A stretch of 64,000 nt of DNA from NCBI RefSeq assembly GCF_023277745.1, contig NZ_CP086322.1, positions 2,604,001 to 2,668,000 on the forward strand. Direction: 5' to 3'. The first letter of the stretch is position 1; each line of letters begins with the position of its first letter. A program made the translations under genes and the position numbers. The notes under the pieces were generated by a model, which made no database searches, was not told the DNA's origin, and saw only the letters and a program-made list of their open reading frames with translations. This document shows, piece after piece, positions 27,488 to 36,933 of the stretch. This stretch comes from Streptomyces halobius. Its GTDB lineage: Bacteria > Actinomycetota > Actinomycetes > Streptomycetales > Streptomycetaceae.

Positions 27488-27623
27488 GGCCCGGCACCGG
27501 GTCGAAGTCTTGGGGCCGGTTTCGGGGCCGGGTCCGGATCCCGCTCGCCGCCCCGGCCGCCCGCCCCAACCAAGGGCTCGATCTCTGCCTCGTTCCCGGT
27601 CCCGTTATCGGTCTCGGTCCCCC

Positions 27624-28337
27624 TCAGCCCTGGTACGGAATCAGCGGCCAGGCCCGCTCGACTATCGCCTGCGGATCGCCGGAGCGACGCAAGTACGCCT
27701 GGAACGAGGCCGCTTGTTCGGCGGCGGCCTCCTCCTGGAGCGCGTGCAGGGCGCGCGGTGAGGGGATGGCGACGGACGGGTGTTTCTCCCCGATGCGCCG
27801 GGCGACACCGGCCGCGGCCGCCGCGTCGGCGCCCGCCTCATGCGCGCCGTCCAGCCGCACGCCGTAATGCCCGCAGAGCGCCTGCAGCGCGCGCTTGCCC
27901 TTGCGGTAGCGATCCACATGCTTGTCCAGGATCAGCGGATCGATGATGGGCGCGGGCGGATTGCCGAGCCGCTCGGTCAGCGTGCGCACGCCATGGCGAC
28001 GGCACTCGCGGTCGAGCAGCGAGAGGTCGTATCGCGCGTTCATCACCACCAGGGGGATGTCCGCGCGCAGCGCATCGGCCAGTGCCTCCGTGATGTCCGC
28101 TATCGCGGTCGTCGGCGGCCGGCCGTGTTCTCGGATATATTCGGTCGAAATGCCATGAATGGCTGCTGCCTCATCGGGAATCGGTACGCCGGGATCGAGG
28201 AGCCAGGACTGCTTGGCGACCACCCGGCCATCGCCCTCCAGCCGGATCAGCGCGGCGGTGACGATACGGTCCCGCTCGACATCGGTGCCCGTGGTCTCCA
28301 GGTCGAAGCTGACCAAGAGCTCCTGATGCCAGTTCAT
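27624..28337 (-). CDS. DEDDh 3'-5' exonuclease (DnaQ-like)
   Basis: A 237-residue exonuclease. Exo I is SFDLETTGTD (Asp/Glu pair), Exo II is MNARYDLSLLDREC, and Exo III is AHEAGADAAAAA with the His and last Asp. It resembles the stand-alone epsilon-like exonucleases of actinomycetes, involved in repair or RNA/DNA trimming. ATG 28337 with GAGGTG six bases before it is preferred to starts further up the long open frame, which are a shadow of the SDR gene. Confidence 0.92.
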   Translation of the reverse strand: MNWHQELLVSFDLETTGTDVERDRIVTAALIRLEGDGRVVAKQSWLLDPGVPIPDEAAAIHGISTEYIREHGRPPTTAIADITEALADALRADIPLVVMNARYDLSLLDRECRRHGVRTLTERLGNPPAPIIDPLILDKHVDRYRKGKRALQALCGHYGVRLDGAHEAGADAAAAAGVARRIGEKHPSVAIPSPRALHALQEEAAAEQAASFQAYLRRSGDPQAIVERAWPLIPYQG

Positions 28338-28575
28338 GCCGGCACCTCGCTTCGCCCGGCCCCGCCCTCGCTCGGCGCGCACCGTTCTTCCCTGCCGCCC
28401 CAGCCTTCGGCCGGGTGGCCCCCCATGCTCCGCTCGCTCACGCGGCCTCCTTCGGTGGTACATCCCCCGTTGCTCGAACACTCTCGCATGCACCACTGAC
28501 AATCGGCCTGCGAGCCTTGTCGCGCGGCTCACAACCGGGGCCCGCAGCACCTCCGCCGCCCCTAGGCTGACCGTC

Positions 28576-29370
28576 ATGGACCTACGGCTGGCGGGACACG
28601 GCGCTCTGGTGACGGGGAGCAGTTCGGGGATCGGGGCGACGATCGCCGAGACCCTGGCGGACGAAGGGTGCGATGTCCTTGTCCATGGGCGGAACGCGGC
28701 AGCCGCGGCGGCCGTCGCCGAGCGGATCGCGGTCCGCGGCGTGCGCGCCGAAGTGGTGCTCGGCGATCTGACGGAACCGGGCGTCGCCGAGCAGGTCGCG
28801 GTCACCGCACGCGACTTCGGGGCCCGCATCCTCGTCAACAACGCCGGTCCGTTCGCCGAACACGACTGGGAGAGCTCCCGGCCGTCCGACTGGCGGGCCG
28901 CGTTCGAGGGCAACGTCCTGCCGACGGTACGGGTCACCCAGACCCTGCTGCCGTCGCTGCGCGCGCAGGGCTGGGGCCGCGTGATCACCATCGGCAGCCG
29001 GGCCGTACGGACACCGCTGCCCAACATGGTCACATACTCCGCGGCCAAGGCGGCCGTGGTGAACATGACCACGAGCCTGGCCCGGCATCTGGCCGGTACC
29101 GGGGTCACCGCGAACTGTGTGAGCCCCGGAGTGATCGTCACCCCCTCGATGCGCCGGATGTTCGAAGAACGCGCGGCAGCGGCGGACGAGGGCGACGACG
29201 GCGGAGCGGCCGAGGCGGACATCCTCGCGGAGTACGCGCCGAATCCGACCGGGCGGCTGGGGCGGCCGGAGGACGTCGCGGCCGCGGTCGGGTATCTCGC
29301 CAGCCCGGTCGCCGACTACGTGAACGGCATCGAGCTACGGGTCGACGGCGGCATCACGGGGACACCGTAG
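28576..29370 (+). CDS. Short-chain dehydrogenase/reductase
   Basis: A 264-residue SDR. NAD(P) motif GSSSGIG (~14-20), NNAG, catalytic Ser in ITIGS and Y-x-x-x-K in YSAAK. A C-terminal RVDGGI closes the family pattern. An acidic insert (EERAAAADEGDDGG, ~197-210) is unusual. The substrate is unknown. It is divergent from the exonuclease, with about 240 bases between. Confidence 0.9.
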   Translation: MDLRLAGHGALVTGSSSGIGATIAETLADEGCDVLVHGRNAAAAAAVAERIAVRGVRAEVVLGDLTEPGVAEQVAVTARDFGARILVNNAGPFAEHDWESSRPSDWRAAFEGNVLPTVRVTQTLLPSLRAQGWGRVITIGSRAVRTPLPNMVTYSAAKAAVVNMTTSLARHLAGTGVTANCVSPGVIVTPSMRRMFEERAAAADEGDDGGAAEADILAEYAPNPTGRLGRPEDVAAAVGYLASPVADYVNGIELRVDGGITGTP

Positions 29371-29430
29371 GGCGCCTCCGTGACAGGGCCTGTCCACAGG
29401 CCCCTGGTAGCCGAGCGACAGCCCGCGCCC

Positions 29431-30687
29431 CTACGAGACGGGCCGCGAATCCGCCCACACGCTCTCGAACTCCTCGCGATACGTCTCGAACAGTCCCTCC
29501 CCGTCACGCGCCTCACGCCCGTCCCGGCCGTCCTGGCGGACCACGTCGCGACCGCCCCCACGGAGGACCAGCACCGGCGACTCCATACCGCGGCTCTTAC
29601 GGAGATAGGGCTGGACGACGGCTATGCCATCGGGACCGTCGCCGTCAACGAGATACGCCGTGAAACGCGGGGTCTCGTCGAAGACCTGGATCTCGAAGGC
29701 GCCGGGGTCGCGCAACCGGGCGCGTACCCGCCGCATGTGCAGGATGTTCACCTCGATGGAGCGGCTCATCTCGCCCTTCTTCAGGCCGATTTCGCGCTCC
29801 CGGCGGCGGACCGCACTGCTGGCGGGATTGAGGAAGAGCAGGCGGACACGGCAGCCGGACTCGGCGAGCCGGACCAGTCGGCGGCCCGAGTAGTTCTGGA
29901 CAAGAAGGTTCAGTCCTATGCCTACGGCGTCGAGGCGGCGGGCACCGCCGAACAGGTCCTCGGCGGGGAGCTGGCGCTGGAGACGGACCCGGTCGGAGTG
30001 GACGCCGATGACATCCGCGTACCGGTCACCGACGAGATCTTCGACCGCGTCGATCGGGAGCCGCCCGGAGATCCGGGTGCCGACGCCGGAGCCCAGGATG
30101 TCCAGCAACCGGGCCGACGCCCGCTCCGCCTGGGCGAGGACGGTCTCGGACAGGGCCCGGTTACGGGAGACGATGTTGCGGGCGACCTCCAGTTCGTCCA
30201 GCCCCAGCTCGACATCGCGGCGGTCGTCGAAGTACGGCTCGAAGCAGGGCCAGTGCTGGACCATCAGCTCGCGGAGCTGGGGAAGCGTCAGAAAGCTGAC
30301 GATGTTGTCGTCGGCGGGGTCGAGGAGGTAGCCCTTGCGCCGGCTCACCTCGCGGACGGCGACCGCGCGCTGCACCCACTCCTGCCCGGCGGGACCGGCC
30401 GCGGCGATGACCCATTCGTCGCCGTGCACCGGCTCGTAAACGGGGCGCAGCACCGCCGAGACAACGGCCCGGAGTCGCTGCTCGACGAGATTCAGCCAGA
30501 TATAGGCACGTCCGGCCCGGCGGGCGCGGGTGCGCACCTCGGCCCAGGCTTCGGCGCCCCAGTCGAGTTCCGCGCCGATCTCCAGCGGCCGTGCCAGGGA
30601 CACCGCGCCGGGCGGTGCGTCGACGGAGCCGCCCTCGTGACCCTCGTGACTCTCATCACCAGGGGGCAACTCCAGCCCGCCGCTCAC
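29431..30687 (-). CDS. SAV2148-family HEPN-domain protein
   Basis: A 418-residue protein recognised by its strongly conserved segments RAYIWLNLVEQRLRAVV, EWVQRAVAVREVSRRKGY and SFLTLPQLRELMVQHW. The ~100-residue helical region with ARNIVSRNRALSE matches the HEPN fold, whose R.{4-6}H motif makes some members RNases. The C-terminal part is a DUF-like alpha/beta region. GTG 30687 gives the family N-terminus SGGLELPPGD; the frame is open to TTG 30717. It is a common Streptomyces core gene of unknown role. Confidence 0.82.
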   Translation of the reverse strand: MSGGLELPPGDESHEGHEGGSVDAPPGAVSLARPLEIGAELDWGAEAWAEVRTRARRAGRAYIWLNLVEQRLRAVVSAVLRPVYEPVHGDEWVIAAAGPAGQEWVQRAVAVREVSRRKGYLLDPADDNIVSFLTLPQLRELMVQHWPCFEPYFDDRRDVELGLDELEVARNIVSRNRALSETVLAQAERASARLLDILGSGVGTRISGRLPIDAVEDLVGDRYADVIGVHSDRVRLQRQLPAEDLFGGARRLDAVGIGLNLLVQNYSGRRLVRLAESGCRVRLLFLNPASSAVRRREREIGLKKGEMSRSIEVNILHMRRVRARLRDPGAFEIQVFDETPRFTAYLVDGDGPDGIAVVQPYLRKSRGMESPVLVLRGGGRDVVRQDGRDGREARDGEGLFETYREEFESVWADSRPVS

Positions 30688-31406
30688 CTGCCACCGCCTT
30701 CCGAACCCCCGTGCCAACGATCAAGGCAGACTACTGCGGCGCGGGAGGCAGTGCAGCAGGATGCTTCGAGTCGTCCGCCAACTCCCCTTATTCATATTGC
30801 CCGTTGCGGCCGGAAAGCGCGGGTGGAGTGAGCGGATTCATAGCTCTGAGGCCGTTGAGCTGCCGGCTTATGGCGCTGCGGGAGGACGCGGGCGGGCCGA
30901 CGGTGGCCGGCCGTCCACCCGTGTTCGGCATCGCCCGGCAGTGTGATCGAACCTGATGTGGACCCGCGCGATGGGGTGTTTCGGCGGCCGTCCGTTGACC
31001 CGGCCGCGGGAGGTCCCGCTCGCGCACGCGGCACGGTTGGCCAGGTTGTCGCTGGTGAATTGTTCGTAGCTGCTGTATAGGCGGGGGGGAGAGAGGGTGC
31101 TTGATGTAGCGGCACCGGCCCCGGGCCCTCGGGATCTGCGCATCGTACCCAACCGGCTACTCCCGTAGGACAACCGACTACGTCCGTAAGAACCGGTAAG
31201 CCCCAGCAGGCCCAGCCGGACCCAAGAGAACCAGCCAGACCCGGTAAGACCATCGGACGGCATCGCGAAGGATTGACCACAGTTCAGCGAAGATCTCGCG
31301 AAATTCCCGCTGTGCGGGACAGGTTGAGGAAAGATGCTGATTCGGTCCGCGGACGCTTGTCGTGGAGTTGCCGCAGCCCCTGACGAGAGAGTGGAAGAGT
31401 CTACGC
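30688..31406. other. Long spacer upstream of glgX
   Basis: About 720 bases without a supported gene. The divergent promoters of the HEPN gene and glgX must lie here. An AT-richer patch is at 30770-30800. At 31185-31260 short CCCAGCAGGCCCAGCCGG-like and CCAGCCAGACCCGG-like repeats occur. No riboswitch or RNA gene was recognised. Confidence 0.5.
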
Positions 31407-33776
31407 ATGCAGGTCTGGCCGGGAGAGATGTATCCGCTGGGTGCCACCTACGACGGGGCGGGCACCAACTTCGCGGTGTTTTCCGAAGCCGCGAGACGCA
31501 TTGAGTTGTGTCTGCTGAACGATGACGGTTCGGAAACCGCCGTCGAGTTGCGGGAGGCCGACGCCTTCGTCTGGCACGTCTATCTCCCGGGCGTGATGCC
31601 GGGGCAGCGCTACGGATTCCGGGTGCACGGTCCCTACGAGGCGGAGCGAGGGCACCGCTGCAATTCCGCGAAACTGCTGCTGGACCCGTACGCGCGGGCG
31701 ATGAGCGGCCGTATCGACTGGAACGAGGCGGTGTACGGATACCACTTCGGGCGGCCGGAAACGCGCAATGATCTGGATTCGGCGCCGCACACCATGACGT
31801 CCGTGGTGGTGAATCCGTATTTCGACTGGGGCGATGACCGCCCGCCGCGTACCGCGTATCACGAGACGGTGCTCTACGAGGCCCATGTGAAGGGGCTGAC
31901 GATGCTCCATCCGGAGCTCCCCGACGAGCTGCGCGGCACCTACGCGGCGCTGGCGCATCCGGCGATCATCGACCATCTGACGAAGCTGGGGGTCACGGCC
32001 CTGGAGCTGATGCCGGTGCACCAGTTCGTGCAGGACCACCGGCTGGTGGACGCCGGGCTGACCAATTACTGGGGCTACAACACCATCGGGTTCTTCGCTC
32101 CGCACAACGCGTACGCGTCCTGGGGGGACCGCGGGCAGCAGGTGCTGGAATTCAAGACGGCGGTACGGGCACTGCACCGGGCCGGTATCGAGGTGATTCT
32201 CGACGTGGTATACAACCACACGGCCGAGGGGAATCATCTGGGACCGACGCTGTCATTCCGGGGGCTGGACAATGCCTCGTACTACCGGCTGTCCGAGGAC
32301 AAGCGCTACTACACCGACACCACCGGCACCGGGAATTCGCTCCTGATGCGCAGTCCGCATGTCCTGCAGCTGGTGATGGATTCGCTGCGCTATTGGGTGC
32401 AGGAAATGCATGTGGACGGTTTCCGGTTCGATCTGGCGGCGACGCTGGCCCGGCAGTTCCACGAGGTGGACCGGTTGTCGTCGTTCTTCGATCTGGTGCA
32501 TCAGGACCCGGTCGTCAGCCGGGTGAAGCTGATCGCCGAGCCGTGGGACGTCGGTGAGGGCGGCTATCAGGTGGGGAATTTCCCGCCGTTGTGGACCGAA
32601 TGGAACGGGAAGTACCGGGACACCGTGCGGGATCTGTGGCGGGGCGAACCGCGGACCCTGGCGGAGTTCGGGTCCCGGCTCACCGGCTCATCGGATCTCT
32701 ACCAGGGGGACGGGCGGCGACCGCTCGCCTCGGTGAATTTCGTGACCTGCCATGACGGATTCACGCTGCACGATCTGGTCGCGTACAACGAGAAGCACAA
32801 CGAGGCCAATGGCGAGGACAACCGGGACGGCGAACGTTTCAACCGGTCCTGGAACTGCGGGGTGGAGGGCCCGACCGACGCCCCCTCGGTGCGTCGGCTG
32901 CGGGCCCGGCAGATGCGGAATTTCCTCGCGACGCTGATGCTGTCGCAGGGTGTGCCGATGCTCAGTCACGGAGACGAGTTCGGGCGCACACAGCGCGGCA
33001 ACAACAACGCGTACTGCCAGGACAACGCGTTGTCGTGGGTGCGGTGGCCGGAATCGGGGGCGGACAACGGGAGAACGGCCGGGGTCGGGTCAGAGGATCG
33101 GGATGGTGCAGAAGGTCGGGACGGTGCCGAGGGGCGGGACGGTGCCGAGGGGCGGGACGGTGCCGAGGGGCGGGACGGTGCCGAGGGGCGGGACGGTGCC
33201 GAGGGGCGGGACGGTGCCGAGGATTATGAAGGCGCCCACGAGGAGGACGGGACGGGCGAGGAAGAACGTCAGGCTGGCAACGAGCGACGGACGGGCGCGT
33301 CCGTACCGCCCGATGACGAGCCGGCGCTGCTGGCCTTCGTACGGCAGATGGTGTGGCTGCGGCGCGACCATCCGGTGTTCCGGCGCCGGCGGTTCTTTCA
33401 GGGCCGCCCGGCGGAAGGCACATATGACGAGCTCTCCGATATCGCATGGTTCAGGGCCGATGGCAAGGAGATGGGGCCGCGCGACTGGCAGTCCGTCCAT
33501 GCCAAGGCGTTGACGGTCTTCCTCAACGGCAACTCGATCTCCGAACCGGGGCCGCGCGGCGAGACGGTCACGGACGACTCGTTTCTGCTGATGTTCAACG
33601 CCCATGCGCAGGAGAAGGAGTTCATGGTTCCGGTGCACCACGGTCGGCAGTGGCAGGTGGTGGTGGACACCGACCGGCCCTGGGCGGTGGCGGACGGCGG
33701 CGGGGCGAAGGTCAAGGCGGGCGATCGGCTGACGCTCACCGACCGGAGCCTGCTGGTGTTGCGGCGGCCGGGGTAG
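31407..33776 (+). CDS. glgX: Glycogen debranching enzyme GlgX
   Basis: A 789-residue GH13 isoamylase-type enzyme, which removes short branches from glycogen by cutting alpha-1,6 bonds. An N-terminal CBM48 region (GATYDGAGTNFAVFSE) is followed by the catalytic barrel with VILDVVYNHTAEG, VDGFRFDLAA (nucleophile Asp), IAEPWDVGEGGYQVG (acid Glu) and NFVTCHDGF. A ~50-residue acidic insert made of RDGAEG repeats lies between the barrel and the C-terminal beta domain (residues ~565-605), encoded by an 18-base tandem repeat. ATG 31407 is chosen from the family N-terminus and GGAAGAG upstream. Confidence 0.95.
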   Translation: MQVWPGEMYPLGATYDGAGTNFAVFSEAARRIELCLLNDDGSETAVELREADAFVWHVYLPGVMPGQRYGFRVHGPYEAERGHRCNSAKLLLDPYARAMSGRIDWNEAVYGYHFGRPETRNDLDSAPHTMTSVVVNPYFDWGDDRPPRTAYHETVLYEAHVKGLTMLHPELPDELRGTYAALAHPAIIDHLTKLGVTALELMPVHQFVQDHRLVDAGLTNYWGYNTIGFFAPHNAYASWGDRGQQVLEFKTAVRALHRAGIEVILDVVYNHTAEGNHLGPTLSFRGLDNASYYRLSEDKRYYTDTTGTGNSLLMRSPHVLQLVMDSLRYWVQEMHVDGFRFDLAATLARQFHEVDRLSSFFDLVHQDPVVSRVKLIAEPWDVGEGGYQVGNFPPLWTEWNGKYRDTVRDLWRGEPRTLAEFGSRLTGSSDLYQGDGRRPLASVNFVTCHDGFTLHDLVAYNEKHNEANGEDNRDGERFNRSWNCGVEGPTDAPSVRRLRARQMRNFLATLMLSQGVPMLSHGDEFGRTQRGNNNAYCQDNALSWVRWPESGADNGRTAGVGSEDRDGAEGRDGAEGRDGAEGRDGAEGRDGAEGRDGAEGRDGAEDYEGAHEEDGTGEEERQAGNERRTGASVPPDDEPALLAFVRQMVWLRRDHPVFRRRRFFQGRPAEGTYDELSDIAWFRADGKEMGPRDWQSVHAKALTVFLNGNSISEPGPRGETVTDDSFLLMFNAHAQEKEFMVPVHHGRQWQVVVDTDRPWAVADGGGAKVKAGDRLTLTDRSLLVLRRPG
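33100..33222 (+). repeat. 18-base in-frame tandem repeat in glgX
   Basis: GGGACGGTGCCGAGGGGC occurs five times exactly (33118, 33136, 33154, 33172, 33190), with a degenerate copy before (33100) and a partial copy after (33208). The period is a multiple of three, so copy changes keep the frame and only lengthen an acidic loop. Confidence 0.95.
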
Positions 33777-34144
33777 CGCCGGGCACCGGCGCGGCGGTCC
33801 GGGGCATCACCTTGGCGGTGATCGCGACGCCGAGGATCAGGACCGCGGCGCCGACCGCGGTCGCGAAGGCGGCCGACGGTCCGTGGGCGTCGGCGAGGCG
33901 GCCGGAGGCGGCCGGTGCCGGCGCCTGGCCGCCGACCACCGCACTGGTGAGGAAGGCCATCGACTCGGCCAGCCGGGTGGCCGGCACCATCCGTTCGGTG
34001 AGGCCGAAGAGCGTGATCAGGTGCGGGGCGAAGGCCCACCCCGAGGTCCACGACGACCAGGTAGAGCGCCCATAGGGACCGTACGAACAGCATGGGCAGG
34101 GAGAGCGCGATCACCTGGCGACAGGTGGTTGAGGTGGTTGTCAT
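33736..34144 (-). pseudogene. MFS transporter remnant with its middle deleted
   Basis: From ATG 34144 the frame reads one N-terminal helix (RQVIALSLPMLFVRSLWALY). In a different frame, from about 34030 to the stop at 33736, a C-terminal transporter piece follows (TERMVPATRLAESMAFLTSA, then two helices and AVLILGVAI). About 300 residues are missing between them. The stop overlaps the last 41 bases of glgX on the other strand. Confidence 0.6.
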
Positions 34145-34376
34145 GGCGGTCATCGCCTGACGACAGGGGCTGGCGGCCACGGCGCCGGGGGCCGTACGCA
34201 CCGGACGTACGAAGGTGTGCGGTGCGTCGGCTTCCCGGATCGGAGGAACCGACGACGTGGAGGGCCGGGGGGGGAACGGGGGGAACGGGGGCGGGGAGTG
34301 CTCGGGGCAGGCCCGACGGCAGCAGACGGCAGCTGTGGATGACGCAACAGGCCGCCAATGGGGTACGGGTGTTCCC

Positions 34377-36893
34377 ATGACGCAGCCATCGAATCCGTCG
34401 CCGACCGCCACCTACCGGCTGCAGCTTCAGCCGGAGTTCCCGTTCTCCGCCGCCGAGCGGGCGGTGCCGCATATCGCCGCGCTCGGCGTCTCCCATCTGC
34501 ATCTCTCCCCCGTCCTGGAGGCGGTACCGCGGTCCACGCACGGCTACGACGTGGTCGACCACACGGTGGTACGGGCCGAGCTGGGCGGCGAGCGGGGGCT
34601 GCGGGCGCTCGCGGGGACGGCCCGGTCGCACGGCCTCGGCCTGATCGTCGACATCGTGCCGAACCATATGGCCGTGCCGGCGCCGGCATCGCTCAACGGG
34701 CCGCTGTGGGAGGTGTTGCGGGACGGCCCCGCGTCCCCGTATGCCGCGTGGTTCGACATCGACTGGGATGCCGGGCACGGCGGTCGGCTGCTGCTTCCGG
34801 TGCTCGCCGGGCGCCTGGGCGAGGAGTTCCCCCACTTCCGGGTCGAAGACGGGGTGCTGCGCTATCACGAGCACGCCTTTCCGCTGCGTTCCGGTACCGA
34901 GCGGCTGCCGCTGGAGCGCCTCCTGGACGCCCAGTGGTACCGCCTCGCCTGGTGGCGGCTGGCCCGCAGCGAGCTCAACTACCGGCGCTTCTTCACCGTT
35001 TCGGAGCTGATCGGCGTACGGGTGGAGAACCCCGACGTCTTCGAGGCGACGCATGGCACACTGCTGCGGCTGACGCGCGAGGGCGTCATCGACGGGCTGC
35101 GCGTCGACCATCCGGACGGGCTGGCGGACCCGGGTGGCTATCTGGCCCGGCTGAAGGCCCGGACCGGCGGCCGCTGGACGGTCGTGGAGAAGATCCTGAC
35201 CGGTGAGGAGCGGCTGCCGGACCGCTGGGCGTGCGCGGGCACGACCGGCTATGACGCGCTGCGCCGCATCGACGCGCTGTTCGTCTGCCCGCAGGGCGTA
35301 GGACGGCTCTTCGCCCACTACCGGGACCACGTCACCCCGTTGGCCGACACGGGCGGCGACTGGGAGGAGACGGTGCGCCGGGCCGCGTACGAGGTCGTCA
35401 CGCACGATCTGGCGGCGGAGGTCGAGCGGCTGGTGCGGACGGCGGCGCGGATCGGCGAACGCGTTCCCCGGCCGGGCGACCACGCGCCATGGGCGCTGCG
35501 CCAGGCGATCCGGGAGCTGCTGGTGCGGCTGCCCGTCTACCGTCCGTACGCCGCGGACGCGGACCGGGCGGGGCGGGACGCGGCGATGCTGGACACGGCG
35601 GCGGCGCGGGCACGCACCACGTTCCGGGTCCCGGAAGAGGCGCGCGCGGTGGATCTGATCCGTGATCTGGCGCTGGGGCGGTTGGGTGGCGGGGAGGGGG
35701 AGGTTGGTGGGGAGAGGGAGAGGGAGGGCGGCACGGACCCGTCGGACACGCCCAGTGCCGATGTCGCCGACTTCGCCGCGCGCTTCGCGCAGACCGCGTC
35801 CGCGCTGCGCGCCAAGTCCGTCGAGGACACCGCCCTCTACCGCTACCCGGTGCTGCTCTCGGCCTGTGAGGTCGGCGGTGACCCCGGGGAGCCCGCCCTC
35901 GGCCCGGCGGCGTTCCACGCGTACTGCACCCGGGTGCAACAGGACTGGCCCGCCACCGGGACGGTGCTCTCCACGCACGACACCAAGCGCAGCGCGGACG
36001 TCCGGGCGCGGATCGCTGTGCTGTCGGAGTGCCCGGACCGGTGGCGGGATGTGCTGGGTGCGGTGACGGGCGAGGCCGGCGAGCGCGGGGTGATGGGCGC
36101 GGCGCCCTGGGATCCGATGGTCTCGTGGCTGGCCTGGCAGACCGTGTTCGGACTGGGGGCGGCGGCCGCTGACGGGCCGTCGGCGGACGGTGGGCGCGGT
36201 GTGGAGCGGGTGTCACAGGCCGTTCTCAAGGCCGTACGGGAGGCCGGGCTGCGTACCTCGTGGACAGAGCAGGACACGGAGTACGAGGAAGCGGTGGCGG
36301 AGTTCGTACGCGGCGGCCCGTGCGGTCCCGGGGCGGCCCCGCTTGCCGCGCTGGACGAGGATCTGGCGCCGTTCGTCCGGGCGAATGTGCTGGGTGCGGC
36401 GCTGTTGCACCTGACCATGCCGGGGGTGCCCGATCTCTATCAGGGCACCGAGCGGGAGTACGCCGCGCTCGTCGACCCGGACAACCGACGGCCCGCCCGC
36501 TTCCGGCCGGAGCTGCTCGCGGAGCTGGACGGCGGGGCCGCGCCGGGGGATCTGTCCGGTGAGAAGCTGCGGCTGACGGCGGCGGCGCTGCGGCTGCGGC
36601 GCGACCGTCCGGAGTGGTTCGGTGCGGCCGCGTCGTACGAGCCGCTGCCCGCGGAGGGGCCCGCGGCCGAGCACTGTGTGGCCTTCTGCCGCAGCGGGCG
36701 GGTGGTGTCGGTGGCGACCCGGCTGTCGCTGCGTCTGGCGGAGGCGGGTGGCTGGTGGGACACGGTCCTGCGGCTGCCACCCGGAGGACCTTGGCGCGAG
36801 CTGCTGACCGGCCGGGAGGTGGCGGGCGGTGCGGTGGTGGGGCTGAGCGAGCTGCTGGCGGAGTCGCCGGTGGCGCTGTTCGTGGCAGGGTGA
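34377..36893 (+). CDS. treY: Maltooligosyltrehalose synthase TreY
   Basis: An 838-residue GH13 enzyme that rearranges the reducing end of maltodextrins to an alpha,alpha-1,1 bond. Seen are TYRLQLQPEFPF (start of the family), THGYDVVDH, DIVPNHMA, DGLRVDHPDGLADP (nucleophile Asp), WTVVEKIL (acid Glu) and VLSTHDTKRSADVR. ATG 34377 is selected from this family start; the ribosome site is weak. A short acidic Gly/Glu repeat insert lies at ~440-455. The partner TreZ is encoded 3.8 kb on, so the pair is split by a LysR/dehydrogenase pair and an FHA gene. Confidence 0.95.
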   Translation: MTQPSNPSPTATYRLQLQPEFPFSAAERAVPHIAALGVSHLHLSPVLEAVPRSTHGYDVVDHTVVRAELGGERGLRALAGTARSHGLGLIVDIVPNHMAVPAPASLNGPLWEVLRDGPASPYAAWFDIDWDAGHGGRLLLPVLAGRLGEEFPHFRVEDGVLRYHEHAFPLRSGTERLPLERLLDAQWYRLAWWRLARSELNYRRFFTVSELIGVRVENPDVFEATHGTLLRLTREGVIDGLRVDHPDGLADPGGYLARLKARTGGRWTVVEKILTGEERLPDRWACAGTTGYDALRRIDALFVCPQGVGRLFAHYRDHVTPLADTGGDWEETVRRAAYEVVTHDLAAEVERLVRTAARIGERVPRPGDHAPWALRQAIRELLVRLPVYRPYAADADRAGRDAAMLDTAAARARTTFRVPEEARAVDLIRDLALGRLGGGEGEVGGEREREGGTDPSDTPSADVADFAARFAQTASALRAKSVEDTALYRYPVLLSACEVGGDPGEPALGPAAFHAYCTRVQQDWPATGTVLSTHDTKRSADVRARIAVLSECPDRWRDVLGAVTGEAGERGVMGAAPWDPMVSWLAWQTVFGLGAAAADGPSADGGRGVERVSQAVLKAVREAGLRTSWTEQDTEYEEAVAEFVRGGPCGPGAAPLAALDEDLAPFVRANVLGAALLHLTMPGVPDLYQGTEREYAALVDPDNRRPARFRPELLAELDGGAAPGDLSGEKLRLTAAALRLRRDRPEWFGAAASYEPLPAEGPAAEHCVAFCRSGRVVSVATRLSLRLAEAGGWWDTVLRLPPGGPWRELLTGREVAGGAVVGLSELLAESPVALFVAG

Positions 36894-36933
36894 GGACGGG
36901 GTGCCGGGGCACGACCGGGGTGAGTGTTTCCAG

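Noticed and set aside
31185..31260. Possible riboswitch in the glgX leader
   Set aside because: Only short CCAGC-type repeats are seen; no conserved aptamer core was recognised.
33100..33222. CRISPR-like appearance of the 18-base repeats
   Set aside because: Repeats are directly joined with no spacers and are in frame inside glgX.
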